A stretch of DNA of 64,000 bases from Protopterus annectens. Its lineage: Eukaryota > Chordata > Ceratodontiformes > Protopteridae. Of the stretch, positions 55,008 through 64,000 are shown one piece after another. Where the stretch lies: positions 1,213,770,577-1,213,834,576 of the forward strand of contig NC_056727.1 in NCBI RefSeq assembly GCF_019279795.1, read 5' to 3'. The notes beneath the pieces were generated by a model, which saw only the letters and a list, made by a program, of their open reading frames with translations, ran no database searches and was not told where the DNA came from. A program made the position numbers and the translations under genes. Numbering within the stretch: position 1 is the stretch's first letter; each line of letters starts with the position of its first letter.

Positions 55008-55995
55008 CTAGGCATGGGTCAGCATGCCCTGCAGAATTGCAGAGGCAAACCCTGCCCTACCCTTAGAGAAAAGTGGTAATGCATTGTAAAGGTATTGGAC
55101 AGAGGTCCAGGTGGCAGCTTCCAAGATGTCCCTGGTGTGAACACCTCTGAGAAATGCTGTGGAAGAGGAGGCTGCCCTAGTGGAATGGGTACAAACAGAC
55201 TTAGGGGGTGGTTTCCCATGTAGTCTGCAGCAGAAATGGATACAGTGTGATATCCATTTGGAAATGGTTTGCTTGGAAATAGGCTTCTCCTCTGCCCCTG
55301 GGGCAAAGCTGACAAGAAGCTGGTCTGTTCTTCTGAACAGTTTAGTACGGTCCAGGTAGTATTTGACCTGCCTCTGCACATCTAGGGAGTGCAGAATTCT
55401 TTCCCCCTTGTTATGAGGGTTGGGAAAGAAGGTGGGCAAACGTATGGCCTGGTTGAGGGTCACATCAGATACCATCTTGGGCATAAAACAGGGGTTAGTC
55501 CTCAGGGAGACCCTGTCTGCATGGAAAATGATGAAGGGCTCAAAGGCTATGAGTGCCTGAAGTTCTGAAACCCTTCTGGCCGAGGTGACAGCTAGTAGGA
55601 AAGCAGTCTTCTAGGAGTGGTACCTCAATTCTGCTGAACCAGCAGGTTCGAAAGGTGGTAAGGTTCGTTTTTCTAAAACATAATTCAGGTATCAGGCTGG
55701 CGTGGGTGGCCTTCTGGGAGGTCTGACATTAGAAGCCCCTTTTAGGAATTGTTTAATCAAAGGATGTGAGAAGAGGGGTTGGTCTGTATCAAAATGGGCT
55801 GAAATGGCTGAGGCATGGATTTTAATAGAAGAGAAGGAGAGGCCACTATTGAGCAACTCGGCTAGGTAGTCCAGGATAAGAGGGATGGAAGGTTGTGAGG
55901 TACTGCCCCCTCTGAACTGGGTCCAGGAGCAGAATCTTCTCCACTTCCCTGTGTAAGATTTTCTGGTGCTGGGCCTTCTGACCTCTGTGATAATG
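55008..55995 (-). pseudogene. D3 tyrosine recombinase
   Basis: The frame 55008-55484 runs from MPKMVSDVTLNQAIRL to LDVQRQVKYYLDRTK, SKQTISKWISHC and HSTRAASSSTAFLRGV (HxxR). A small shift just before the end displaces the catalytic HY: it appears as TFTMHYHFSL in the neighbouring frame (55019-55381). The N-terminal half (55485-55995) is open only in short pieces. Confidence 0.87.
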
Positions 55996-57830
55996 TCTAG
56001 GACCTGTTTGCTTAACAGGGGCCCCTTGTTTGTTTATAAAGTATTAGCCATGCTGACAGTTTGAGAGTCTGCAAGTCTGGGTGCAGCATCCCCCCCACCT
56101 GGGTCAAGAGGTCTGAGATCAGGGGAAGCTGCCTGGGAGGCTGTAATGTCAGGCTATGCAGTAAGGGGTACCAATGCTGTCTGGGCCAATCTGGAGCAAT
56201 GCGGATGGCCTTTGGTCTCTCCTCCCTTATCTTGATCACTACCTTGGGAATAAGAGGCAGAGGAGGGAATGCATATACAAAGAGGGAGTTCCCGGGGAAG
56301 GTCAAGGCATCCACCTTCCACACTAGGTGGTGATAATCCCTGATATAGAATTTTTTCAGCTGGTGGTTGAGGTGCGAAGCGAAGAGATCCACCTCCAGAG
56401 TTCCCCACTCCTGAATGACTTGCAAAAAGATTTTTCTGTGGAGCTGCCATTCGTGGGGGTCCAGTAAGTTTCTGCTTAGGTGGTCTGCCAGGGTGTTGTT
56501 GATCCCTGGTAGGTATTGGGCAATTAGGTGTAATCCCATGGAGGAGGCTGCAGCCAGAGGTTCATGGATAACCTGCAGAGAGGGTAAGATTGGGTCCCTC
56601 CCTGTTTGTACCACATTACCGTGGTGTTGTCTGTTTTGATAAGGAGAACCTCTGGTCTGAGATGGGGTTTGAAAGATGTCAGAGCCTTTTGTATTACATC
56701 ACTTCCTTTTGATTGATGAGTAAGGGAAGGTGCTGGGCATCCCAAAGACCTTGGGTGCACCTGCCTGCTAGGTGAGCGCCCTAAGCAGTGTCTGAGGCAT
56801 CGGTGGTGATGGTCTGCCCAGTAGGGTGGAAGAAGAAGGGAAGACCCTTGTTCTTGGCACAGGCCCCTGCCCACCAGAGGAACTCGGCCTTTATACAGGG
56901 GATCAGAGGGAGAGAGGTCTCTAGAGGCTGACAGTGCTGACACCAAAAATTCTTTAGATACCACTGAATTTTCCTCATGTAAAGCCTGGTCAGAGGAATT
57001 AGAAGGATGCAAGTTGCCATGTATCCCAAGGCTTGCAGGAACTTCCTCACAGTACGGTGACTTCTGGAAGCCAGCTGGGTAAAGTACAGCAACAGGAAGC
57101 TCTGCTTTTCTGGGGATAGAAAGGCCATTTGGGATGCTGTGTCCAGCAGTGCTCCCAAGAAAATGATCTTCCTGGAGGGTGTTTGCTTTGATTTCTTCTC
57201 ATTGATGGTGAGCCCTAGGGAAGTTAAGAGGGTTTTGACTAAGACAAGGTCTTTTTTTTGCACTCTGCCTGAATGAGGCAGTCATCCAGGTAAGGGTAAA
57301 TCTGTACATTTCTCTGTCTGCAAAATGTTATGGCCGGTGCTAAGCATTTGGTGAATACTCTGGGAGCAGTAGATAAGCCAAAGGGTAGTGAAGAGAACTT
57401 AAAGTATTGTGAGCCTGACTTCCTGCAGGATTCCCTTATGGAGATGTGGAGGTAGGTATCTTTTAGGTCTACGGTCACTAGCCAGGCATTTTTTGTCAGC
57501 ATAGGCAGCAGCTGCTGCAAAGTTAGTATTTTGAATCTGGGGACCACCAGGGAGGTGTTCAGAATGGATAGATCCAGGATGGGGCGCCAAGTGCCCTCTT
57601 TTCTGACAACAAGGAATAGTCTGGAATAAAAGCCTTTGCCTGTTTGATCTGAGGGGAGAGGTTCTACTGCCCCCTGGGATATGAGAGTTTGGACCTGTTT
57701 CAATGACTCTGCCCACTGATTTGGAGGTAAGTCTGGGTACCCTCTTGGAAACGGGAGTTCGTTGACAAAGAATTTGTATCCCTGAAAAAATATTTTTAAG
57801 ACCCATTGGTCCTTTGTTACAGAAAGCCAA
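55995..57830 (-). pseudogene. D3 RT/RNase H
   Basis: RT in the 57239-58192 frame: WRPILDLSILNTSL, LVTVDLKDTYLHISI, FSSLPFGLSTAPRVFTK and the catalytic YLDDCLIQA. Unlike D1 and D2, there is no 2-nt deletion after LSTA. The thumb (FLSPEKQSFLLLYF, VRKFLQALGYMA) and the RNase H start are in 56781-57263. RH continues (LIKTDNTTVMWY, NTLADHLSRNLLDPHEW, VDLFASHLNHQL, VWKVDALTFPG) in 56524-57012 and 56012-56614. The RT frame is continuous with the gag C-terminus here. Confidence 0.9.
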
Positions 57831-57899
57831 TTTTCTTTGCAGAGGGAGAGCCCTCCTAGCTTTTGGTGAGTGAAAGGAGAGGAGAGGGACTCATTGAGA

Positions 57900-59641
57900 G
57901 TTTCTGCCACAGAAATATGGCTTAGAACTCCCTGCCTTTGGGGCGGAAGTGGTCCACTGTTTGGTTCTCTGCTGCCCCTGGGATAGGGGCCTGGGTGGTC
58001 TGTCCCTGCGGGGCTTACCTTGCCCCTGTCTACTAGGTGCAGGAAAGGACCAGTGCTTAAAGGAAAGTTCCTGCTGAACCTGGGAGGTTGAACCTGAAAG
58101 AAATATTTTACTGTTTGCAGAGATTTTGCTTCGTCTTCCATCTTTTTAAGCACTTCTTCTGCTTTTATTCCAAACAATCGGTCTTTATCCAAGGGTGCAT
58201 CAATTAATTTAGACTAGACATGATCAGGGACAAGTTGTTCCTTCATCCATGCATGTCTCCTAATGACAGATCCTCACACTGCTGCCCTGATTGATGCTTC
58301 TAGGGCATCATATCCATAGTGTAAATGAGTGTTTGGCCACTTGACAAGTAGAGTGCAGTAAATCTAACTCTTTTGAATTGGCACAGTCAGAAAATGTTGA
58401 AATCATTTGTTTTAATAATTCCAAAGTGTGTTGTTGATATTTTAACATGTGGAACTGACAGTTGAGTGCTCTGATAGCTAAGGTTGCAGAGGTGTATACT
58501 TTTTTACCCCATCTGTCCAGAGCTTACTGGGGGCAGGTGGGAGGGCGTTAAAGGCTAAGATTCATGGAAAACATCATCCACCACTTCTAAGACAGGGGAG
58601 ATGGCCAGGGGTCTGTGCTGAGGTAGGTCCAGAAACTCTCAGTCTTTTCTTAGACTGGGGGAAAGTCCTGAGATTCCCATTGGAAATGTTCCCTGAGGGT
58701 GTGAAGGATTTTCCCAAAGGAAAGGTCTTCTGGTGGGGAGGCAAAAGAAATGGATTCCTCTGCATCAGAATCATCATAAGCAGTCAGAGGTCGTTGTTCC
58801 TCTTCAAAATCTGCATAATCAGATTCCTCACAATCCTGTTCTGTCAATTTCAGGAGAAAGGCGTCTTTTCCTTTTAGAAGTTGTGGCCTGACCACCCCTG
58901 ATATGGGAGATTAGATCCTCCACCATTTTAAGCATTTGTGCTTGGGGTGGTGGAGCAGGAGCAAGATAGTGGCTAGAGGCAGATTTTCTAGGAGGGGCCT
59001 AGCTTCTAGGCCTAAGAGTATCCATCGGTCTGAGAGAAACAGTAGTCGGATGAGAAGACATCAGTTTTTGTCTATATTCGGTAGTGCAAGAGCCTCCTCG
59101 GAAGCCGGTGCATGCGTCGCAGCTCCGGACCCAACCGAGGCAGAGACAGCCAAAGGTTTGGAAAACAAAGAAGATTTCTAAGGCATACTGGACTCCGAAA
59201 GGGACTCGGTAGAGGCCTGCGTAGCTCGTATCGGACATCAGGGGCTGCAGAAGCGCCTCACTGAATTCCGGAGAACTGATGACCTGCTTAGCGGTAGAGT
59301 CGTCAGAAGGCTTAGCATTGTGTGGTCTGTCGCTATCTTTATCTCTATGTTTTTTCAGAATGTCTACGGATTGTTGGCTGATGGACGCCATTTCGGAATG
59401 CGAAGATGGAAGACGAAAATACCTGTCTACAATAACAGCTCTACGACAAATGTTTCTCGCATTAAAAAGGGAACCGAACCAGCAACAGGGGACATTGTGG
59501 TCTGGGCCTAAACAAGTGGCGCAGTATGAATGGAAGTCTCGTTGCGGGGTCTGGGCCTAAACAAGTGGCGCAGTATGAATGGAAGTCTCGTTGCGGGATC
59601 TGCTTTCCACAGGTGAGACTATTGTTAACTTTTTCGGACAT
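57900..59641 (-). pseudogene. D3 gag-like ORF
   Basis: Start MSEKVNNSLTCG (59641). The zinc cluster is interrupted by a 49-bp tandem duplication (59500-59597). Later pieces: FSFGKILHTLREHF-like LSFGKILHTLREHFQWESQDF (58650-58895), and the C-terminal KKMEDEAKSLQTVKYFFQVQ and PPRFSRN, which run in frame into RT (57239-58192). Multiple shifts and a stop near 58215 inactivate it. Confidence 0.83.
59500..59597. repeat. 49-bp tandem duplication in D3 gag
   Basis: 59500-59548 is repeated without change at 59549-59597. As 49 is not a multiple of three, it shifts the gag frame within the zinc cluster. The identity of the units suggests a recent event. Confidence 0.93.
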
Positions 59642-59807
59642 CAGTTAGTGCAAGAAAATAGGATCCCCAACGGAGTACTTAGCTTTAGACTTTTTCAGCT
59701 GTAATTCAAACTCTGGTAGCGACCGACCGACACACTTGCGAACTGCCTCTGCTATGGGCCTTCAACCTGTAGGACAGAGTCTCCAGCTACCAACACCTGG
59801 GAGTCCC

Positions 59808-61060
59808 TCATGGAAGGATATTCTGGGGCACCGCAGAGCCAAAGGATGCCCTACTCCTGGACACAATGTCCAACTTGTAATGAGATATGAAGGTATGAGA
59901 TGAGAACCAAGTAGCTGCAGAACAAATATCATCCAGCGACATCCTAGACCAAAAGGCTGCTGAGGTAGCCATGGACCTAGTGGAGTGGGCTTTCACCTGA
60001 CCTGGAAGGGAAGGGCCTCTATCAGAATATGTTCGAAAGATACACTGGGAAACCAGCAAGCAATGGTCACTTTAGAAATTGGTTTGCCCAGAAAAGGTTT
60101 AGAATAGGATACAAACAACTGATCAGATTTGCGAAAGGATTTTGTTCTGTGTAAATAAAACCTGAGTTGTCTGTGCACGTCCAGCAAGTGTAATTTGTAT
60201 TTGCCCCTATTTTGGAAATTTGGAAAGAAAACAGGAAGACTGATAGTTTGATTGACATTGGCTTCCAAAGCCACCTTGGGAAGAAAAGGAAGCATTAGCA
60301 AGCAGGGAAACCCTGTCTTTATGAAAAAACATGTAAGGAACTTAAATGGAGCTTTTCTCCCCAGGCCTCCACTGAAAACGGGCTCTGAAGCTCAGTGGAC
60401 CTCCCCAGTCATCAAACTGGAAATAAATAAATAATGAACGATGCTTGAAGTTCCGATACCTTCCTAGCAGAAGTGAAAGCTACCAAAAAGGCAGTTTTCC
60501 AAGACAGGAATTGTAAATCTACTGATGCCGCAGGCTCAAAAGGAGGACATGGAGGTGTAGGATCTTTCACCAGGGGTCTTAAAAGAAAGGTACCTTTAAG
60601 GAAAGTCTTGCAAAGTCTGGAAGAAGCTAGTGAAGCCATGTTTTCCTCCACATGGAAGTTAGAGATGGCAGCCAGTTGGACTTTAACAGTAGAGGAACTA
60701 GCCCCCTGGTAAAAGATACCCGCTAGAAATTCCAGAACAGCTGAAACCAGAGCCATGAATGGATCTAGGTCACATTGAGAGGTCCATATTGAGAAATGTT
60801 TCCAGTTGTTACGATAGATTTTTCTGGCAGAAGACTTGTGAGCTGCCACCAAAATGGTTTTAACCGCAGAGGATAAGCCAGTAGTCCTAATCATTAATGG
60901 AACTGGAGCAGCCAAGTGGTGAGTTTCAGACTGCCCAGGTCTGGGTGAGGAATCCCCAAGGGATGCGAAATGAGACCTGAAACTGGATCCAAGTTCCATG
61001 GTGGAATTGCCAGGTAAGACCAAAGGGAGAGGAACCAGACTTGATGAGGCCAGAATAGGG
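59808..61060 (-). pseudogene. E5 tyrosine recombinase
   Basis: Core-binding part in 60412-61023: VKTILVAAHKSSARKIYRN, SSTVKVQLAAISNFH, TSARKVSELQA. About 100 bases (about 60340-60440) with no counterpart in E4 follow. Then FLPKVALEANVNQTISLPVF and LLDVHRQLRFYLHRTKSF (59993-60301), and HSTRSMATSAAFWSRM plus HTFISHYKLDIVSRSRASF (59808-60059) with HxxR and Tyr intact. Confidence 0.87.
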
Positions 61061-61095
61061 CAATGAGGATTACTGTGCTCCCCAACTTGCGAGCT

Positions 61096-62550
61096 TTATG
61101 AAGAAATTTCAGAATGAGAGGTAATGGAGGGTAAGCATAAAGAAGACCGAGAGGTCAAGAATGAACCAGTGCATCTCTGGACGCTTCCCCCTGAGGGGGG
61201 GTTCAGAGCAAAGAACTCACCGCATTTCGTGTTGGAAGGCGATGCGAAGAGATTGCAACAATGCTGACCCCACTTGAGGAAGATCTGTTCCGCTACTGAA
61301 GGATTCAGAGACCAATCGCAAGGGATCAGAATAGTCCTGCTGAGCATGTCCGCTAGAATGTTGGACCTTCCCAGAATGTGCATTGTTACCAGCAAGCGGC
61401 GGGTGGAAATCGCCCATTCCTACACACTCATGGCCTTGCAACAAAGGGGGTAAGATCTGGTTCCACCCTGCTTGTTGATATACCAGACTACTGACATGTT
61501 GTCTGAATGAATAGCAAAAGTCCCTAGAGGAAGATGGGCATGAAGGGCCTGTGATGCTAGAACAACTGCCCTCATCTCCAGGACACTGATATGCAAATTG
61601 GTCTCAGAAGGAGACCACATGCCTTGGACAGTCCTTCCTGAGCAATGCCCCCCCCCCCCCCCCAAGCTGGGAAGCATCCATGGTCACTGTGCTTGTGGGA
61701 AAGGACAGAACAAAGGGACATACTATGACAAGATTCTGGGAGAGAATCCACCAGAGAAGAGACTCTCTGCGAGCCCGAGAAATCCAGACTGGATGGGACA
61801 AGGATAGATCTAGTAGGGACCATTGGACTGCTAATGTCCACTGGAGAGCTCGCATACGAAGTCGCTTAAAGGGTAGAAGAGTGACTGTGGCTGCCATGGA
61901 ACCCAGAGCCCGCAGAACAGGCTCTGCTGGAGGAAAATGAGTCTGGAGAATGTAAAAAAAACACGAAGTCTTAAATTGTGTACCCTTTCTGGAGTGAGGT
62001 AAACCTTCATTTGTATGATGTCCAACCGAGCTCCTGTGAAGTCTAGGGTCTGGACTGGAATCAGTGACGATTGGCTGAGGTTTATAGTAATGCCCAGACT
62101 TTCACTAATACCAGGAAATAGTCCCTGGCTTGGCACAGTAGGCGCTTGGTGGGAGCAGCAAGGAGCCAATCGCCCAGGTAAGGAAAGACCTGAACTCCCG
62201 GGAGCCTCAGGTGAGCCGCTACTACCGCCATCACTTTAGTGAACACCCTGGGGGCTGTGGTGAAACCAAAAAACCAAAGGGGAGGGCCCTGTACTGATAA
62301 CGATGGGTCCCCAGCTAGAAATGGAGAAACCTGCGGGAGCACCTGTTCATTTTGATATGATAGTACACGTCCAGGAGGTCAATCAAGCACATCCAAACTT
62401 TTTCCTGCAGGTAGGGCAGGATGGACTGAAGGGTACCCATCCATAACTTTTCTTTGGCTACAGACAGGATCAGGGTGGAAAGATCCAGAATGGGTCTTAG
62501 GTCCCTGGTCTTTTTTGGCACTAAAAAGAACCTGGAATAAATGCCCAAAC
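61096..62550 (-). pseudogene. E5 RT/RNase H
   Basis: RT: LRPILDLSTLI (62315-62548), IDLLDVYYHIKMN, then TTAPRVFTKVMAVVAAHLR and YLGDWLLAA, where the first catalytic Asp of YxDD is Gly. RNase H: TVTMDASQLGGGGGALLRK with a 16-base C run on the plus strand (61648-61663), SVLEMRAVVLASQAL and HSDNMSVVWYINKQGG. The changed YxDD would on its own disable RT. Confidence 0.87.
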
Positions 62551-63308
62551 CGGATTGGTCTGATGACCCATTTTCTTAGCAACTTGTCTATTTCCAGTAC
62601 TTCTACCTCCCTTTGCAAGGGTGGAACGTCTGGGAGGTGTTTTGGTAGGAGAGGTGGCTCTGAACGGGATGCAATAACCTCTGGATATGGTTTGCAACAC
62701 CCAACGGTCTGTTGTTATGGACTCCCACTCCATTGGGTGTAGCGAGAGACAACCACCAACTGCCTCCAGAGACGAGCAGTCAGGCAGTCCCTCAGGGCTG
62801 CTGCACGAGCCTGTCCGAGAACGGTTCTCATGATCTGACATTTCTTGGACCCCCTCTGCCTCTGGGCCAGCACCTATCATAACCCCCTCTGCCCCTGGGA
62901 GAAGATGAGTCCTGACTGTCCCTGGAGAACTGAGATTTCTGGAACCACATCTTCTTAGCCCCTTGTTGATTCCTAGAAAGGGATCTTTGAGGGGTGGAGA
63001 AGCAGATCCCAACTGCTGACAGTGTCTTCCTGTCCTCCTCACTCTGAGCCAGTGTGTCTCACACAGACTTTCCAAACAGGGAAGAATCATCATTTGATAC
63101 CAGGAAATAGTCCCTGGCTTGGCCCTTCATGATCAACGTAGCCCTCCTGTCTTTTACGGCCTGCGGGTTGAAGTCTGCACAGATAGGGCAGGAGGTAAGT
63201 AAGTGGGCTGGGCCCACACACTACACACAGAGTGTGGCCATCAGCTGGAGAGAGCTTATGGCCGCACTCTGTGCATTTCCTACAGACTGGCTTGGGGGTC
63301 TCAGTCAT
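62521..63308 (-). pseudogene. E5 gag-like ORF with large internal deletion
   Basis: The N-terminus (MTETPKPVCRKCTECGHKLS, then GHTLCVVCG) keeps the zinc cluster, but after about 70 codons it jumps to a C-terminal segment (DDSSLFGKS, matching E4 SSLFGPKVKDTL). The acidic middle, several hundred codons in E3 and E4, is missing. The join holds a 27-bp copy of RT sequence (63097-63123). An Arg/Gly-Pro-rich C-terminus is read at 62521-63093. Confidence 0.8.
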
Positions 63309-63350
63309 CTTAGGACCAACAAACCAAACTCTGCAACACCACAAACATCT

Positions 63351-63370
63351 CTCTCTCTCTCTCTCTCTAA
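63351..63370. repeat. (CT)n microsatellite
   Basis: About ten CT units in the E5 leader, next to a T run. Confidence 0.9.
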
Positions 63371-63487
63371 CTTTTTTTTACTTAGACAAAACAACGAACA
63401 ACGCGGGTATAGGGAGGTTAAGGGTTTAAACAAAGAGAACCTAGCCTCACAACTCAAAGGGAAAAGCAGAATACCCACAGGTTGAAG

Positions 63488-64000
63488 ACCAAATGAAGTC
63501 AACTACTTCAGATCTGAGAGTTTACTGTAAAAGTATTTCTGTTGGTGTGGTTTATCAATATAATTTGGATGGTGGCAATGTACCTTTAAAGCTTGGAAGG
63601 GAGGGAATTGGTGCAGAAGAGCTACAGGTTATCCCCATTTTCTGGAAAATGGTATGTATGTATGTAATAATTTGGGTTAAATTTTAACTATTACTGCCAA
63701 GACTGTACTGGAAGGCACTGGGCTCAGTCTGAGGTTGATGAAATCCTGGGAAGCCAGTGACTGTAAATTTTATCCACAGGTGTACAGTGTAAAGTTTATT
63801 TGGGTGTGGCACGTGATGGTCATTACCTACAGTAACACTGCACAAGTATTGTACATTCTTAAGCCTAACTGCCTTTTGCATATTAATGGGTACCAGTTGT
63901 GGGATTCAAATCACCATAGGACTTGATCCACTGCACTTTAACTGTAAAGGCAGCTATGCAGGATTTAAAATTTACAGATCCTGCCTTTCATGCCTCTATA
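63488..64000. other. unassigned, possible SINE remnant
   Basis: No frame of note. On the minus strand near 63865-63955, GATTTGAATCCCA resembles a B box, preceded by an AGTGGATCAAG-like A-box region; this may be a worn tRNA-derived SINE. The rest shows nothing. Confidence 0.4.

Larger units (their letters stand above)
54591..59760 (-). mobile_element. DIRS-like element D3, lacking its 5' terminal repeat
   Basis: The left end AGTACAG at 54591 and the ICR at 54868-54960 match D1 and D2. Gag, RT/RH and YR run on the minus strand. On the right it stops at 59760, right where D1 and D2 enter their terminal repeat (GCCTCTGCTATGGGCC here, GCTTCTGCTTGGTGCCACGG in D1). E5 sequence follows, and no D3 terminal repeat is found beyond E5. 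Confidence 0.9.
59761..63487 (-). mobile_element. DIRS-like element fragment E5, rearranged
   Basis: YR, RT/RH and a shortened gag lie on the minus strand, closer to the E3/E4 group by RT and YR sequence. No terminal repeat or ICR is seen on either side. The YR ends only about 50 bases from the D3 junction. An 11-bp inverted repeat (59760-59770 with 63477-63487) bounds it. The right limit is uncertain. Confidence 0.75.

Noticed and set aside
59760-63487. The 11-bp inverted repeat around E5 as proof of a complete element with its own termini
   Set aside because: E5 has no ICR, no long terminal repeats and a YR frame ending close to the border; an 11-bp match alone could be chance or part of a rearrangement.
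1-64000. CRISPR arrays, bacterial operons or phage genes
   Set aside because: The repeats are TE ends, microsatellites or duplications; no spacer-repeat pattern, ribosome-binding sites or prokaryotic gene order is present.

Overview
The window is repeat-dense vertebrate DNA. I see no host gene, tRNA or rRNA gene, operon or CRISPR array. Nearly everything recognisable is a transposable element (TE), usually inserted into another TE. Eight DIRS-like tyrosine-recombinase (YR) retrotransposons, three copies of a CR1/L2-like LINE, tRNA-derived SINEs that share the LINE 3' tail, a Penelope-like element (PLE) with a hammerhead ribozyme, a Tc1 transposon, a Ty3/gypsy remnant and an L1-type ORF1 fossil together suggest a TE-rich vertebrate with a large genome, such as a lungfish or amphibian. 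A fish-type SINE is also present. The species cannot be fixed from this sequence, and the assignment is inference.

Layout. 1-2078: 5' part of a DIRS-like copy (E0, minus strand). 2350-3115: L1-type ORF1 fossil. 4661-4862: large palindrome carrying two hammerhead motifs. 4905-6169 plus 11772-11836: LINE-A, split by complete DIRS element D1 (6170-11771). 13969-19880: old DIRS element E2 with a SINE inside. 20105-29938: Tc1 transposon split by a PLE (21239-24444), two SINEs (24721-24991) and a nearly complete LINE-C (25101-29788). 30970-32045: LINE-D remnant. 33247-38697: the best-preserved DIRS element, D2. 40715-41299 plus 53681-54081: a gypsy pol remnant split by DIRS element E3 (41300-53680), which is itself split by E4 (46940-52978). 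54591-59760: DIRS D3, missing its 5' terminal repeat. 59761-63487: E5, a rearranged DIRS fragment. 63488-64000: unassigned.

The complete DIRS elements read gag, then reverse transcriptase/RNase H (RT/RH), then YR on the minus strand. They have inverted terminal repeats (ITRs) and an internal complementary region (ICR) that copies both termini, the hallmark of circle-intermediate replication. D1, D2, D3 and E2 form one group (left end AGTAC; right end ACAT where kept); E0, E3 and E4 form a second; E5 is closer to the second. All eight lie on the minus strand, while the LINEs, PLE, Tc1 and gypsy lie on the plus strand. Almost every reading frame is broken. The two long exceptions are the PLE RT-endonuclease ORF, which begins in Tc1 transposase sequence, and LINE-C ORF1 with an SGNH esterase domain.

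The observations most worth following are the hammerhead ribozymes (one in the PLE, two head-to-head in the palindrome), the ACCATAA motif near every preserved DIRS left end except the oldest, the uniform DIRS orientation, an identical 2-nt RT deletion in D1 and D2, and a deletion in E5 repaired with a 27-bp copy from its own RT.
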